From NCBI RefSeq assembly GCF_000527095.1, contig NZ_AZUN01000001.1, forward strand, positions 2,989,501-3,053,500: a stretch of DNA of 64,000 nt. The letters run 5' to 3'. Below, one piece after another: positions 16,007-25,236 of this stretch (its first letter is position 1; each line of letters starts with the position of its first letter). Source of the stretch: Methylomicrobium lacus LW14. GTDB lineage: Bacteria; Pseudomonadota; Gammaproteobacteria; Methylococcales; Methylomonadaceae. The notes below the pieces were generated by a model that saw only the letters and a program-made list of their open reading frames with translations, ran no database searches and was not told where the DNA came from. The translations under genes and the position numbers were made by a program.

Positions 16007-17176
16007 CTATTCCGCAGCAAAATTTCCGCTAGACACGAACGCCGGGCCGTTTTGCAGACCTTCCGGGAAATACGCCATCGGGTTGCTGGCAATCTCGCGC
16101 GCCGCGAGGAACTGGGCGTAATAGTTACGGGAGGCAAAACCGAACGCCGGGCTGGAATAGTTTTGCACGATACGCGCAAAGTCGCGGCCGACCTGATTAT
16201 GCGCCCGCTTCATGCCGCCGATGCCGTGGTTGTAGGAGGTAATCGCCGCAGGCCAGTCGCCCAGTTGGCCGTAGGCGTAACTCAGATAGCGGGACGCGCC
16301 GACGGCGGAAGCAAAAGGATCGAGGCGTCGGTCAACTCGATTGCTCTCGGGCATGAATCTTTTCGCCGCCCCTTTGGTGAATTGCCACATGCCGACGGCT
16401 CCGGCGGAGGATCTGGCCGCCGGTTGAAACGAAGATTCGACATGCGGCAGGCAGGCCAGATCCTCCGGCAAGCCGGCGTTGCGGAATATTTGTCTAAATT
16501 GCCTGTCATAACGCGCGCTGATCTCCAGCCCGCGTTTGAAGCGTTCGCGGGTACCGCGCTGCGAACGCACCCGTTCGGAGGCGCCGTTCAATACGGTGTT
16601 AAGCGGCCTGCCGCCGTTTGCCAGTTTAGCGAGTATTTGCTGGTCGTTCGCATTCAACGGCGAGTTGTAGCGCGCTTTGCTCTCCAGCATGGACAATTGG
16701 GCTTTCCAAAAATCACGGCGTTGCCTCACCATGTCTTTTTGTAAGTCGGTCAGACTTTCGTCGACATAGCCCGGCAATACCATCACTTCGTATATCACAT
16801 CCAAATAGCGGTCGTCGTGAATGGCGACTTCCGAGCGATGCCACTGCGTATAGGTTTTGCGCCAGAATTCCACCGCCGGCTGCAACGCGCCGGGTTTGAC
16901 AAATATGCCGGAGTAAGTCGTCGGCCGATGAGTGTCTTGTATTGGCGGACGAGAAGCGCCTTGTATCGTCGGGCGATAAGCGCCTTGTATCGCCGGACGA
17001 TAATCGCCTTGTATCGCCGGCCTATAATAGCCTGGTGCCGAGCTTGGGCGTGGTTGAGCTGGGGTGCGGTAGGCCATCGTATTATATGGCCTGACCGCAG
17101 GCGCAGAGCTGCTACACGCATTCAACAAAAATGCAGTCACCGGTAAAAGCCAAATTCCCCTCATTAATCGATTCAT
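16007..17176 (-). CDS. Lytic transglycosylase lipoprotein with N-terminal octapeptide repeats
   Basis: 389 residues. The lipobox is LLNAC with the lipidated Cys at 21. A linker of tandem octapeptides (YRPAIQGD, YRPAIQGA, YRPTIQGA, SRPPIQDT) spans about 51-82. A helical region follows, then a C-terminal SLT domain with the catalytic Glu in HVESSF, then SAGAVGMWQFT and ITSYNHG. It cleaves the glycan strands of peptidoglycan at the outer-membrane inner face, similar to MltD-type enzymes but without visible LysM modules. The repeat linker may span the periplasm. The nearest upstream gene is on the same strand but 190 bases away, so it is probably monocistronic. Confidence 0.85.
   Translation of the reverse strand: MNRLMRGIWLLPVTAFLLNACSSSAPAVRPYNTMAYRTPAQPRPSSAPGYYRPAIQGDYRPAIQGAYRPTIQGASRPPIQDTHRPTTYSGIFVKPGALQPAVEFWRKTYTQWHRSEVAIHDDRYLDVIYEVMVLPGYVDESLTDLQKDMVRQRRDFWKAQLSMLESKARYNSPLNANDQQILAKLANGGRPLNTVLNGASERVRSQRGTRERFKRGLEISARYDRQFRQIFRNAGLPEDLACLPHVESSFQPAARSSAGAVGMWQFTKGAAKRFMPESNRVDRRLDPFASAVGASRYLSYAYGQLGDWPAAITSYNHGIGGMKRAHNQVGRDFARIVQNYSSPAFGFASRNYYAQFLAAREIASNPMAYFPEGLQNGPAFVSSGNFAAE
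16931..17026 (-). repeat. 24-bp coding tandem repeat in the lytic transglycosylase
   Basis: Four 24-bp units encode the octapeptides YRPAIQGD/A, YRPTIQGA and SRPPIQDT. The units share the core TATCGCCGG / CCTTGTATCG on the plus strand and differ at a few positions. They are expected to expand and contract by slippage, changing linker length without breaking the frame. Units are contiguous with no spacers, so this is not a CRISPR array. Confidence 0.8.
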
Positions 17177-17366
17177 TTTTTTAGCCCAATTCAGCGTTAG
17201 TCGGTTTCCAGTCGGCGTTTTAAGTCCTGATAAAATAATTATCTAACATTTTTAAATAAGCGTTGGAAATAACTTTTCGTGGCCCGGCATTTCGCTGTTT
17301 AATGGCTGTAAAAACCGATAGAAAACCGGCTTCGGTGATCCCGTATTACACTGCGTTTCATGCGAG

Positions 17367-18638
17367 CTACGCGCTAAACCAGCCGGCGATTCGGTCGTGC
17401 TCGTCAGAGAAATACCAATGCACGTAAGAGGCCCTGACATTCCGGTAGCGCGCGCCTTTGTCGCCCTTTAAGACATCGAAAGCCGGCGCCAAGCCGTCAT
17501 CCTGCTCGCGCGTGGAGTAATGAAACTCGTGGCCCTTGACGCCGGACGCCTCCTCCCGCAGCCCCAATGCCGCAAGACGCGCCTGCATGACCGAGACATA
17601 GGGAAAAATGCCCGCCATCGGCCAATGCCGGCCTTGCTGATCGACCAGAGCTTTGCCGAGCAGCATCGCGCCGCCGCATTCGGCCAGGATCGGCATGCCG
17701 GCCTCGGCTCCAGCGCGCAGCGAATCCCAAGTGGCCGATTCGGATAAGGGCTCCGCATGCAGTTCGGGATAGCCGCCGGGCAGCCAGACCGCATCGGCAG
17801 CCTGAGGCACGGGCTCGCCGGCGACCGGGGAGAAAAAGACCGTCTTCGCACCCTGCCTGTGCAGCCAGTCCAGATTGGCGGGGTAAATAAAGCAACAGGC
17901 GCTGTCCCTGGCGATTGCGATCGTTTTGCCTGCCAGCCGGGGTTCAGAAGGAGACGCCGGAGCTTTGCAGGCGACTTCCGAGAAAGCGTGCAGCAAGGCC
18001 TCATGATCGACATGCAGCGCGGCCGAATAATCGGGGACATCCCCTTCCTCCGGCATTTTCAAGCCCAAATGCCGCTCGCTCAACACCTTGTCGTTGCGCT
18101 GCATCCAGGCGAGCAGAGGCGGCAGGTCATAGTCCTTCAAGGCGGCCCTTAACAGCTCCGCGTGATGCTCGCTCCCTACCCTATTCGCGACGATGCCGGC
18201 CAGGCGGACATGGCCTTGTTCGGCAAGCTGCTTAAAGCCCGTCACGATGGCGGCGATCGTGCCGCTCATGCCGCCCGCATCGACCACCAGAATCACAGGA
18301 CAGCCCACTACGCGGGCCAGATCGAGGCTGGAACCTGCGCCGCCGACGCCGGCATAGCTGTCAAACAGGCCCATCACACCCTCGATCAGGGCGTATTCCG
18401 CGCGTTCGGCCTGTTGACCGAGTTGTGCTCGGCAGGCATCCGCCCCCATCATGCGGGTGTCCAGATTATACGAGGGTTTGCCGGTAATGGCCTGGTGCCA
18501 CAACGGATCGAGAAAATCGGGGCCGGTCTTGAAAGAGATGATGTCGTGCCGGTGTCGCCGAAAATACTGCAACAATGCCAGCGTCAATGTGGTCTTGCCG
18601 CAGCCTGAATGGGTGCCTGCCAATAATGCCGTTTTCAT
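17367..18638 (-). CDS. cobB: Cobyrinate a,c-diamide synthase
   Basis: 423 residues with the CobB/CbiA layout. An N-terminal dethiobiotin-synthetase-like ATPase domain has a P-loop GTHSGCGKTTL at 8-18. A C-terminal class I glutamine amidotransferase domain has the nucleophile in PILAECGGAML and a late conserved HEFHYS. It amidates the a and c side chains of cobyrinate using glutamine and ATP. In the anaerobic route this is CbiA; here symbol choice is by domain match only. It is divergent from the btuF-like/cobD/cbiB group, with about 170 bases between that show no cobalamin riboswitch. Confidence 0.9.
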   Translation of the reverse strand: MKTALLAGTHSGCGKTTLTLALLQYFRRHRHDIISFKTGPDFLDPLWHQAITGKPSYNLDTRMMGADACRAQLGQQAERAEYALIEGVMGLFDSYAGVGGAGSSLDLARVVGCPVILVVDAGGMSGTIAAIVTGFKQLAEQGHVRLAGIVANRVGSEHHAELLRAALKDYDLPPLLAWMQRNDKVLSERHLGLKMPEEGDVPDYSAALHVDHEALLHAFSEVACKAPASPSEPRLAGKTIAIARDSACCFIYPANLDWLHRQGAKTVFFSPVAGEPVPQAADAVWLPGGYPELHAEPLSESATWDSLRAGAEAGMPILAECGGAMLLGKALVDQQGRHWPMAGIFPYVSVMQARLAALGLREEASGVKGHEFHYSTREQDDGLAPAFDVLKGDKGARYRNVRASYVHWYFSDEHDRIAGWFSA

Positions 18639-18808
18639 CAGTCCTATGTGTTATTGGTAATTAAACCTTACAAAAGGGCAAGAATACGGGAGCCGGCTTG
18701 CTTTATCAACTTGAGCCGATATAATTGCGGCCAGCTTACAATTCGCCGCAGCGGCATACTCTCGTCTTCTTCCCCTCTTGTGTTTAACCAAAGCCGGCAA
18801 ACCGCTTG

Positions 18809-19609
18809 ATGAACCATCCCTCCCGCATCGTCTGCCTGACCGATGAAACCACCGAGACCCTGTACTTGCTCGGCGAACAGGACCGCATCGTCGGCATTTC
18901 GGGCTTCAGCGTGCGCCCGCCCGAGGCGCGTAAAGAGAAGCCAAAGGTTTCGGCTTTTACCAGCGCGAAGATCGATAAGATCCTGGCACTCGAACCGGAT
19001 CTGGTGCTCGGCTTTTCGAACTTGCAGGCCGACATTGCCGCCCAATTGATTCGCGAAGGCATCGACGTGCACGTATTCAATCAGCGCTCGGTCGAGGAGA
19101 TTTTACGGATGATTACCCTGCTCGGCGCAATGGTCGGCGTCCCCGAAAAGGCGGCCGCGCTGACCACGCAATACCGGCAACGGATCGACACGGTACGCGA
19201 AGAGGCTTCGGCATTGCCGCGCCGTCCGCGCGTTTATTTCGAGGAATGGGACGAGCCGATCATCTCCGGCATCCGCTGGGTCTCCGAGTTGATCGAGATT
19301 GCGGGCGGCGAAGACTGTTTTTCCGAACTGGCGGCCGAACAATCGGCGAAACGGCGCATCATCGCCGATCCGCAGGAGATCGTCCGCCGCGCGCCGGACA
19401 TCATCATCGGTTCCTGGTGCGGCAAGAAGCTTCGCCCGGAGCAGATTGCGGCAAGGCCCGGCTGGGATGCTATCCCCGCGGTCAAAAACGGCCGGGTTTA
19501 TGAAATCAAATCCTGCGACATCCTGCAGCCCGGCCCCGCGGCGCTGACCGACGGCCTGGAACAGATTCGCCGGATCATTCGGCAGTGGTCCAAACCCAGC
19601 GATCATTGA
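18809..19609 (+). CDS. BtuF-like cobalamin-binding protein lacking a signal peptide
   Basis: 266 residues of the helical-backbone metal/cobalamin binding fold: RIVCLTDETTETLYLLGEQDRIVGIS at the start, ILALEPDLVLGF, then a long helix and GGEDCFSEL. These match BtuF and related periplasmic proteins, but the protein begins directly with the first strand, with no signal peptide or lipobox, so a cytoplasmic location is expected. No btuC/btuD genes are adjacent. It lies 26 bases upstream of cobD and is probably in one operon. It may bind a corrinoid intermediate or be a scavenging protein that lost export. The ATG at 18809 is preferred to the TTG at 18806. Confidence 0.82.
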   Translation: MNHPSRIVCLTDETTETLYLLGEQDRIVGISGFSVRPPEARKEKPKVSAFTSAKIDKILALEPDLVLGFSNLQADIAAQLIREGIDVHVFNQRSVEEILRMITLLGAMVGVPEKAAALTTQYRQRIDTVREEASALPRRPRVYFEEWDEPIISGIRWVSELIEIAGGEDCFSELAAEQSAKRRIIADPQEIVRRAPDIIIGSWCGKKLRPEQIAARPGWDAIPAVKNGRVYEIKSCDILQPGPAALTDGLEQIRRIIRQWSKPSDH

Positions 19610-19635
19610 TGCATTTTTTATCCCCCTGACCCCCA

Positions 19636-20664
19636 ATGAAACACGGCGGAAATATTTACCGATTTGCACAGCAGGTCGGCTGCAAGCCCGAAGCGGTGCT
19701 CGACTTCTCGGCGAACATCAATCCGGAACAGGCGCTCGATCCGGCGTCCTTGCTGCCGATCCAGCTCGGACCCTATGCCGATCCCGATTACACCCTGCTG
19801 AAACAGGCGCTGAAAGCCCGCTACCCGCATCCGAATGGTGTCGAGATGGAGGTGTTTAACGGCGCCAGCGCGGCCATTTTCGCCTTGTTGCGCCGGCTAC
19901 AGCCCCGCGACCTGGTGTTATACGCCCCTTTATACGTCGAATACGCGAAGATTGCCGGGCAACTCGGCTGCACCCTGCACACCATCGACCGTTTCGCCGA
20001 CTTGCATGCGGAAGTCCCCGAAAACAGCACGGTGATCTTTGTGAACCCTTCCACGCCCGACGGCCGGCTCTATGCGATGCCGGAACTCTTGGCGCAATGG
20101 CGGCAGAAGCACTGCACGATCCTCGTCGATGAGTCGTTTCTGGATTTTTGCATCGCGGATTCGGTCGCCGATTACATCACCGAGTACGACAAACTCTATG
20201 TGATCAAGTCGCTGAGCAAGTTTTACGGCTGCGCGGGAATCCGGATCGGTTTCATCCTGGCCGCGGCGCAGGCGATCGACGCGCTGAAGCGCTTCGAGCC
20301 GGCATGGAAACTCTCCACTTTCGATATGGCCTACATGCGGCAAGCCTTGGCGAATCAGCCCTATATCGAACAGACGCGGCGGCAGACGGCGAAGCGGCGG
20401 GAAGTCTTGCAGCAGGCGCTGGAAGACTCCGGGCTATTCGAGGCGATTTATCCGGGACAAGCAAACTTCCTGCTGACGAAGCTCAGAGATGACGGCGACG
20501 GTTATCTGCTGCAGGAACGACTGGCGCCTTCGCGGCTCTTGATCCGGGTCTGCGACAACTTTGCCGGCCTGAATAAGAGCCATGTCCGCTTTGCGGTCAA
20601 AGACGAGCAAGCGATAGCCCAACTTGCCCACACGCTGAAGACAATTCCACAGAATGTATTTTGA
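19636..20664 (+). CDS. cobD: L-threonine-O-3-phosphate decarboxylase
   Basis: A 342-residue PLP enzyme of fold type I. It begins KHGGNIYRFAQQ and LDFSANINP, the usual opening of CobD, and the PLP lysine lies in SLSKFYGCAGIRIGF near residue 193. It makes (R)-1-amino-2-propanol phosphate, the linker between the corrin ring and the lower nucleotide loop. It overlaps the next gene (CbiB) by 11 bases; CbiB uses its product, so function and order agree. Naming follows the Salmonella convention; the Pseudomonas name is cobC. PLP aminotransferases of histidine synthesis are similar, but context favours this call. Confidence 0.9.
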   Translation: MKHGGNIYRFAQQVGCKPEAVLDFSANINPEQALDPASLLPIQLGPYADPDYTLLKQALKARYPHPNGVEMEVFNGASAAIFALLRRLQPRDLVLYAPLYVEYAKIAGQLGCTLHTIDRFADLHAEVPENSTVIFVNPSTPDGRLYAMPELLAQWRQKHCTILVDESFLDFCIADSVADYITEYDKLYVIKSLSKFYGCAGIRIGFILAAAQAIDALKRFEPAWKLSTFDMAYMRQALANQPYIEQTRRQTAKRREVLQQALEDSGLFEAIYPGQANFLLTKLRDDGDGYLLQERLAPSRLLIRVCDNFAGLNKSHVRFAVKDEQAIAQLAHTLKTIPQNVF

Positions 20665-21559
20665 ACTCGCGCTGTTAGCGTATCTGGTCGACATGGCCGT
20701 CGGCGAACTGCCCGGCAAGCATCCGGTCGTGTTCATCGGCGATTTCATCAAGGCCTTCGAGCGGCGCTTTTACCGTAACCGCATTCTGCCCGGCGCCTGC
20801 TTGGTGTTCGGCGCTGTGGCGCTGGCACTCGGCATCAGCCTCGCGCTGGTTTATCTCTGCGGCTTTTTGCCCTCCGGCTTGTCATTGCCGGTGCTGGCCA
20901 TACTGGCCTCGACCGGCTTGGCGATGAACATGCTGCACGCCTCGGTCGCGGGCATCTTGACCGCCGAACAGCCCAAACAGGCCAAACAGGCCATAAGCCT
21001 GCTGGTCAGCCGCGACACGGAGGCAATGACCGAAACCGAAATCCACAAGGCCGCGCTCGAAACCTGGGCGGAAAACATCAGCGACGGCGTCATCGCGCCG
21101 TTGTTTTACCTGGTGCTGTTCGGCCTGCCGGGGATTGCGGTCTACAAGGCGATCAATACGCTCGATTCGATGGTGGCTTATAAGACCGAACGTTATTTCT
21201 ATTTCGGTAAAACCGCGGCCATACTGGATGATATCGCGAATTTCATCCCGGCGCGCATCACCGCGCTGCTGATCGTTTTGCTGGCGGAAGACCGGCAAGG
21301 CGCCTGGCAGTCGGTCTTCCGCGACGGCAATAAACTGGAAAGCCCGAATGCCGGCTATCCGATTGCCGCGATGGCGGGGGCTTTGGGTATCGGCTTAGGC
21401 GGGGATGCGTATTATCACGGCAAACTGAAACATAAGCCCACCTTGGGCCCGGCGCTCAAACCGGTCAACCGGGCGACGCTCGCTCAGGGCTTGAACATGA
21501 AAACTCGTCTGGATCAGATCATTCTGGCCTTATTGGCGATCGGAGCCTGGCTTTACTAA
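20654..21559 (+). CDS. cbiB: Adenosylcobinamide-phosphate synthase (CbiB)
   Basis: A 301-residue inner-membrane protein with about five helices. The conserved blocks are HPVVFIGDFIKAFE near the start, ETWAENISDGVIAPLFY, then NTLDSMVAYKTERYFYFGK and a FIPARITA loop. It joins adenosylcobyric acid to aminopropanol phosphate. Its start lies inside the end of cobD. A late NAGYPIAAMAGALG block is also typical. It closes the cobalamin operon in this window; other cobalamin genes must be elsewhere. Confidence 0.92.
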   Translation: MYFELALLAYLVDMAVGELPGKHPVVFIGDFIKAFERRFYRNRILPGACLVFGAVALALGISLALVYLCGFLPSGLSLPVLAILASTGLAMNMLHASVAGILTAEQPKQAKQAISLLVSRDTEAMTETEIHKAALETWAENISDGVIAPLFYLVLFGLPGIAVYKAINTLDSMVAYKTERYFYFGKTAAILDDIANFIPARITALLIVLLAEDRQGAWQSVFRDGNKLESPNAGYPIAAMAGALGIGLGGDAYYHGKLKHKPTLGPALKPVNRATLAQGLNMKTRLDQIILALLAIGAWLY

Positions 21560-21584
21560 AGCCGTTGACTTGCAATTAGGGTTC

Positions 21585-21676
21585 CCGTGGTAAGTTGGGC
21601 TGACGACTGTGGGGATATACGGAATAGGGCAATGCCGGTAGCAATTACCGAATGCAATGAAGCCCAACATTCAACA
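21585..21676. repeat. GTTGGGCT-type dispersed inverted repeat
   Basis: AAGTTGGGCT near 21592 and AGCCCAAC near 21660 are inverted copies separated by about 60 bases that include GCCGGTAGCAATTACCG, itself a small hairpin. It resembles other interspersed elements in the window and lies between convergent genes. No T tract is present. Confidence 0.5.
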
Positions 21677-21716
21677 TAAAATCAGGAAGATAGCCGAGCC
21701 CCTACTGAACGCCTCC

Positions 21717-22175
21717 TTAGAGTTCATGGCGCTGAATCGGTTGAATGTCAATGATGGGGTCAATCAGCCCGCGTAATTTTTCAACTGATGTTTTATGCCG
21801 AATATCTTCAAGTTGCTGACGGCCGCCGCGAAGGCAGTGTTGAATGAGTAGGCGCATCTCGGACGGAACAATGGATACCGACTCAAGAACCAAAGCTCGA
21901 GGCGATCCAGGCTCGATGGAAGCCAGATACACGGCAAAGTCGTTTTTTACTTGTTGCAGCGCCTCGGCCAGTACATCTTCTTCGGAAAGCCCCATGCCGG
22001 AGGCTGTGAATGAATCATTATCGAACTTAAAGGAAAAAGCGCGAAAGAACTCACCGATAACGACAAAGCTCTCACCCTTGAAGTGGTGAATATTGGATAA
22101 GTCGGCTGCCGTGATTGCGAAACCGAATACGCCCAGTAACGGAGTTTCTATGCTGTAGATTCGGATTTGAGACAT
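21717..22175 (-). CDS. Hypothetical protein, 152 residues
   Basis: A soluble protein with a beta-rich first half (IRIYSIETPLLGVFGFAI, FVVIGEFFRAFSFKF) and a helical second half ending in an amphipathic Q/R-rich helix. The start is followed by good coding bias and the frame is unbroken. I recognise no family or catalytic motif. It is monocistronic, with 125 bases to the next gene upstream. AT content is somewhat above the neighbouring genes. Confidence 0.6.
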   Translation of the reverse strand: MSQIRIYSIETPLLGVFGFAITAADLSNIHHFKGESFVVIGEFFRAFSFKFDNDSFTASGMGLSEEDVLAEALQQVKNDFAVYLASIEPGSPRALVLESVSIVPSEMRLLIQHCLRGGRQQLEDIRHKTSVEKLRGLIDPIIDIQPIQRHEL

Positions 22176-22300
22176 TCGCCCTCCAAGTGCTCTAACGAGT
22201 AATTTTACGTTTTTCTTATATATTCATTAATTTTAGACGTATTTGGCAATAAATGCTCGGCCGATAAATTCCGGGAAGGCGAATTCACGTTCATTTCCGC

Positions 22301-22918
22301 TTACGGATGATGCCCTGGCGCCAACAGCAGAAGCGCATCTTCAATCTGCCTGATGCTGACGTCGATGGCATGCCGCCGCCTGAACTCCTGCTGTAAGCGC
22401 AGAGGGTCCCGATGCTCGAACTGCATCGCATCGATCAAGCCCGACAGATCCTCATTGACGGCCCAGGGATAGATGAGCCATCGCCATGCATGAATAGTCT
22501 CGACATAGTAATCCGGCACAAAGTCGGATACGGTTTTGAGCTGCATGACCGCCGTGTGCAAGGCGTTGAACGCGCCGGCTGCGCGAAGATGCTCGACCGC
22601 GACCACAAAGGTATCGCCGCTGTCGCAAACATCGTCGAGCAGCAGCACGTTGCGTCCGGTGATGTCCGCATTCAACGGGTATTTGACGAAGGCGGCCTGC
22701 TGTTTTTGCGCGCCCTGGTAATGCTCGATCTTGAAAGTGGCCAGGTCGGCAATGCCGAGCATGTCCGACAACAGCCGTCCCGGGATATAACCGCCTCGCG
22801 CAACCGTGATGATCATGTCGATCGGAACGGCGTCCGCGCGCAATCGCTGCGCCAGTTCGCGGCACAAGCGGTAAACCTCTTCCCAGCTGATCAAGGTACA
22901 GGGCATGGTTTCTGTCAT
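22301..22918 (-). CDS. Phosphoribosyltransferase (purine type)
   Basis: A 205-residue type I phosphoribosyltransferase. The PRPP-binding loop is VLLLDDVCDSGDTFVVA at about 95-111, and an early IITVARGGYIPGRLLS block binds pyrophosphate. The layout resembles xanthine or hypoxanthine-guanine phosphoribosyltransferases used in purine salvage, with an unusual C-terminal extension of about 40 residues. The ATG at 22918 is preceded by GAGGATC; the open frame continues to 22996 but has no better start. Substrate specificity cannot be read from the sequence. Confidence 0.82.
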   Translation of the reverse strand: MTETMPCTLISWEEVYRLCRELAQRLRADAVPIDMIITVARGGYIPGRLLSDMLGIADLATFKIEHYQGAQKQQAAFVKYPLNADITGRNVLLLDDVCDSGDTFVVAVEHLRAAGAFNALHTAVMQLKTVSDFVPDYYVETIHAWRWLIYPWAVNEDLSGLIDAMQFEHRDPLRLQQEFRRRHAIDVSIRQIEDALLLLAPGHHP

Positions 22919-23002
22919 TACCGATCCTCGTTGTTGTGACGACGTTCCAGCAGGCGATAGCATAGCATCGTTGATGCCGGGCAGTAACAGGATCAAGGGA
23001 AT

Positions 23003-23063
23003 GACATAAGGAAAATACTTTAATTTGATCCCCTCATCCCAACCTTCTCCCGGAGGGAGAAGG
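23003..23063. repeat. Dispersed repeat shared with 50763-50826
   Basis: About 60 bases (ATAAGGAAAATACTTTAATT, then GATCCCCTCATCCCAACC and TTCTCCCGGAGGGAGAAGG) recur in inverted orientation at 50763-50826 with only a few differences. The right end forms a hairpin CTTCTCCC GGAGGGAGAAG. Because the non-palindromic part is also conserved, it is an interspersed element and not only a chance stem. Confidence 0.75.
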
Positions 23064-23154
23064 AACTAGGCCGCCATGCCTGCCTTGACAACGCCCGGAC
23101 CCTCACTTATCTTTCCGCAGCTGAGTTTTGAAATGACTTTGGACCCACAGATTC

Positions 23155-25137
23155 ATGATGGCAATTAAATTATCAACGGACCGATTCTCAAACGCGCGCT
23201 GGCAAGCCGGGTTCTCGGCTTATTTTTCACTGGCCTGTGTGCTGTTTTTCGTCATATCCGCCGCATTCACGGTGCTGCATCAGTCGTCATACTGGGACGA
23301 TCCTTATCATTTAGCGGCCGGCGTTGCGCAACTGCAGACCGACGATCCGCGCTTGAACGCCGATCACCCGCCCTTGGCAAGATTGCTCGGCGCCCTTCCC
23401 TCACTGTTCATGGAGCTTCCGTCGGTCGCCGATGGCAATCCGAATGCCTGGAAACAGGCCGATATTTTTTATACCACCAACGCTTATATTGGTACGATCG
23501 AAGAAAGGCTGTTGTTACCCGGACGGCTGACGATGCTCGGCTTTGCGCTGCTGCTCGGCTGGCTCTTATACGCCTGGGCGAAAGAATTGTTCGGAGCCGA
23601 GCGCGCCTGGCTTCCGCTCGCGCTTTTTGCGTTTTGTCCGCCGCTGTTGGCCAACGCACCATTGGTGACCACCGATACGGCGGCCACAACATTGATGTTT
23701 GCCGCCGTGTATGGCTGGTGGCGCTATTTAAACAAGCCGACCTTGGTCCGTCTGGGATGGGCCTCCCTAGCCGTCGCTGCCGCTTTTTGCGCGAAATTTA
23801 CCGCGGTTCTGCTGGCGCCCTTATTTCTATTGTCCGGCATTGCGGCCGTGCTCTCGCCGGCGCAGCTTCCATACGACGGCAAACGCCGGATGCTGATCAT
23901 CGGCGGCGCCTTGCTGGCCATTAGCGCGGCGACGATTTTCGGCATCGACCTCGCCTATTTTTTCGACGGCGTCTGGCTGACGCCGCCGGAATATCTAGCG
24001 CATTCACGCTCACTGAATTCTACTTTGCAGGCCGGTTCGGAAACGTTGGCCGATTTCTGGCCGGCTTGGCTGCCGGTGCCCTTGCCGTTTTATTATGTGA
24101 CCGGCTTGATATGGGTTTTGACTCGCGCCGGCAGCCTCGGGCACTGGACTTATTTTCTCGGCGAGGCAGGCCCCGGCGGATGGCCCAATTATTTTTCGCT
24201 GCTGCTGTTGGTCAAGCTGCCGATTGCGGCCTTGATGCTGATCGGATTCGGGCTCTCGCAGGCGCTATCGCGTTTTTCCCGCGATGCCTGGAACGTGCTG
24301 TTTCTGGCCTTACCGCCGCTGTTATTGATCGTGATCGCCTCGATCGGCAAGATGCAAATCGGCATTCGCCACATTCTGCCGGCTTTCCCGTTCCTGTTTT
24401 TGCTTGCCGGTTATACCTTGCGTTACCGTCTCACCCGCGGGCGGGTGCTCGCGGCGGGCTTTTTGGTCGCACTGAGTGCTGTCAGCACGCTATCGGTGTA
24501 TCCGAATTACCTGATGTATTTCAATTTTCTGGCCGGCGGCCCGGAACAGGGTTGGCGCATCTCGATCAACGGCGATGACTACGGACAGGGAGGGTCGGAT
24601 TTGCTGCGCTGGCTGCAAGCCAGAAACATCGACCGCCTGGCTTATCTGCCCAACGGCTGGGGGGGAACACAGCTGAGCCGCGCCGGAATCAGTTACACCC
24701 CGCCCCCTTGCAGCGATACCGGCGAACTGGTGGCCGTGCATGCCGGGCGCCTGCTGACCCCGGAAAATCTTGCCGAATCGATGTGTTTTGACTGGATGCG
24801 GCTGCGGCAACCGGATCAAAAAATCGGCTATTCGATTTTTATCTATAACGCAGGAAATGCGGCGACTCGCGACGTTCAAGGCTATTTGAATAAAAGCCTG
24901 GCGCTGTACAATGCCGGCAAATTCAACGAAAGCATCGAGGCCGGCAGAAAAGCGCTGCAATGGGAGCCGAACAACGCCGAGGCTTACAATAATATCTGTG
25001 CCGCTCACAATAACCTCAAACACTGGCGGCAAGCGATCGATGCCTGTAACCGGGCGATCTCCCTGAAACCCGGCCATGCGCTCGCTAAGAATAATCTGGC
25101 TTGGGCGAAACAAAACATGGCGAGGGCGCAGCCATAA
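23155..25137 (+). CDS. GT39-like membrane glycosyltransferase with C-terminal TPRs
   Basis: 660 residues. About ten transmembrane helices fill residues 20-465. The first periplasmic loop carries SSYWDDPYHLAAG and NADHPPLARLLGALP, the D-D/H-P-P-L pattern of ArnT/PMT-like glycosyltransferases that use polyprenyl-phosphate sugars. A periplasmic domain follows at about 465-570. The last 90 residues form two to three tetratricopeptide repeats (SLALYNAGKFNESIEAGRKA and AYNNICAAHNNLKHW blocks). The fusion suggests a protein-binding platform. No polysaccharide cluster is nearby, so the acceptor is unknown. Two adjacent ATG codons, 23155 and 23158, are possible starts. Confidence 0.82.
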   Translation: MMAIKLSTDRFSNARWQAGFSAYFSLACVLFFVISAAFTVLHQSSYWDDPYHLAAGVAQLQTDDPRLNADHPPLARLLGALPSLFMELPSVADGNPNAWKQADIFYTTNAYIGTIEERLLLPGRLTMLGFALLLGWLLYAWAKELFGAERAWLPLALFAFCPPLLANAPLVTTDTAATTLMFAAVYGWWRYLNKPTLVRLGWASLAVAAAFCAKFTAVLLAPLFLLSGIAAVLSPAQLPYDGKRRMLIIGGALLAISAATIFGIDLAYFFDGVWLTPPEYLAHSRSLNSTLQAGSETLADFWPAWLPVPLPFYYVTGLIWVLTRAGSLGHWTYFLGEAGPGGWPNYFSLLLLVKLPIAALMLIGFGLSQALSRFSRDAWNVLFLALPPLLLIVIASIGKMQIGIRHILPAFPFLFLLAGYTLRYRLTRGRVLAAGFLVALSAVSTLSVYPNYLMYFNFLAGGPEQGWRISINGDDYGQGGSDLLRWLQARNIDRLAYLPNGWGGTQLSRAGISYTPPPCSDTGELVAVHAGRLLTPENLAESMCFDWMRLRQPDQKIGYSIFIYNAGNAATRDVQGYLNKSLALYNAGKFNESIEAGRKALQWEPNNAEAYNNICAAHNNLKHWRQAIDACNRAISLKPGHALAKNNLAWAKQNMARAQP

Positions 25138-25193
25138 AGCCGCGGTTTCGCGTGCGACTGATCATCGCGAAAAACCGGGCTTCAATAACAGAA

Positions 25194-25214
25194 CAGGGGC
25201 GACCCGCGCCCCTG
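25194..25214. terminator. Hairpin between convergent genes
   Basis: CAGGGGC (25194-25200) pairs with GCCCCTG (25208-25214) around GACCCGC, giving a strong 7-bp GC stem in the 100 bases between the converging glycosyltransferase and mlaC-like genes. There is no long T run on either side, so it may be a bidirectional, weakly intrinsic terminator or a messenger-end stabiliser. Confidence 0.45.
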
Positions 25215-25236
25215 AAACTTGAAGGTAACGGCCGGG

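Noticed and set aside
16931..17026. Possible CRISPR-like repeat array
   Set aside because: Units are contiguous with no spacers, in frame with the lytic transglycosylase, and encode octapeptides.
18639..18808. Cobalamin riboswitch upstream of the cobalamin genes
   Set aside because: No B12-box core or the expected multi-helix layout was seen, and the space is too short for a complete element serving both directions.
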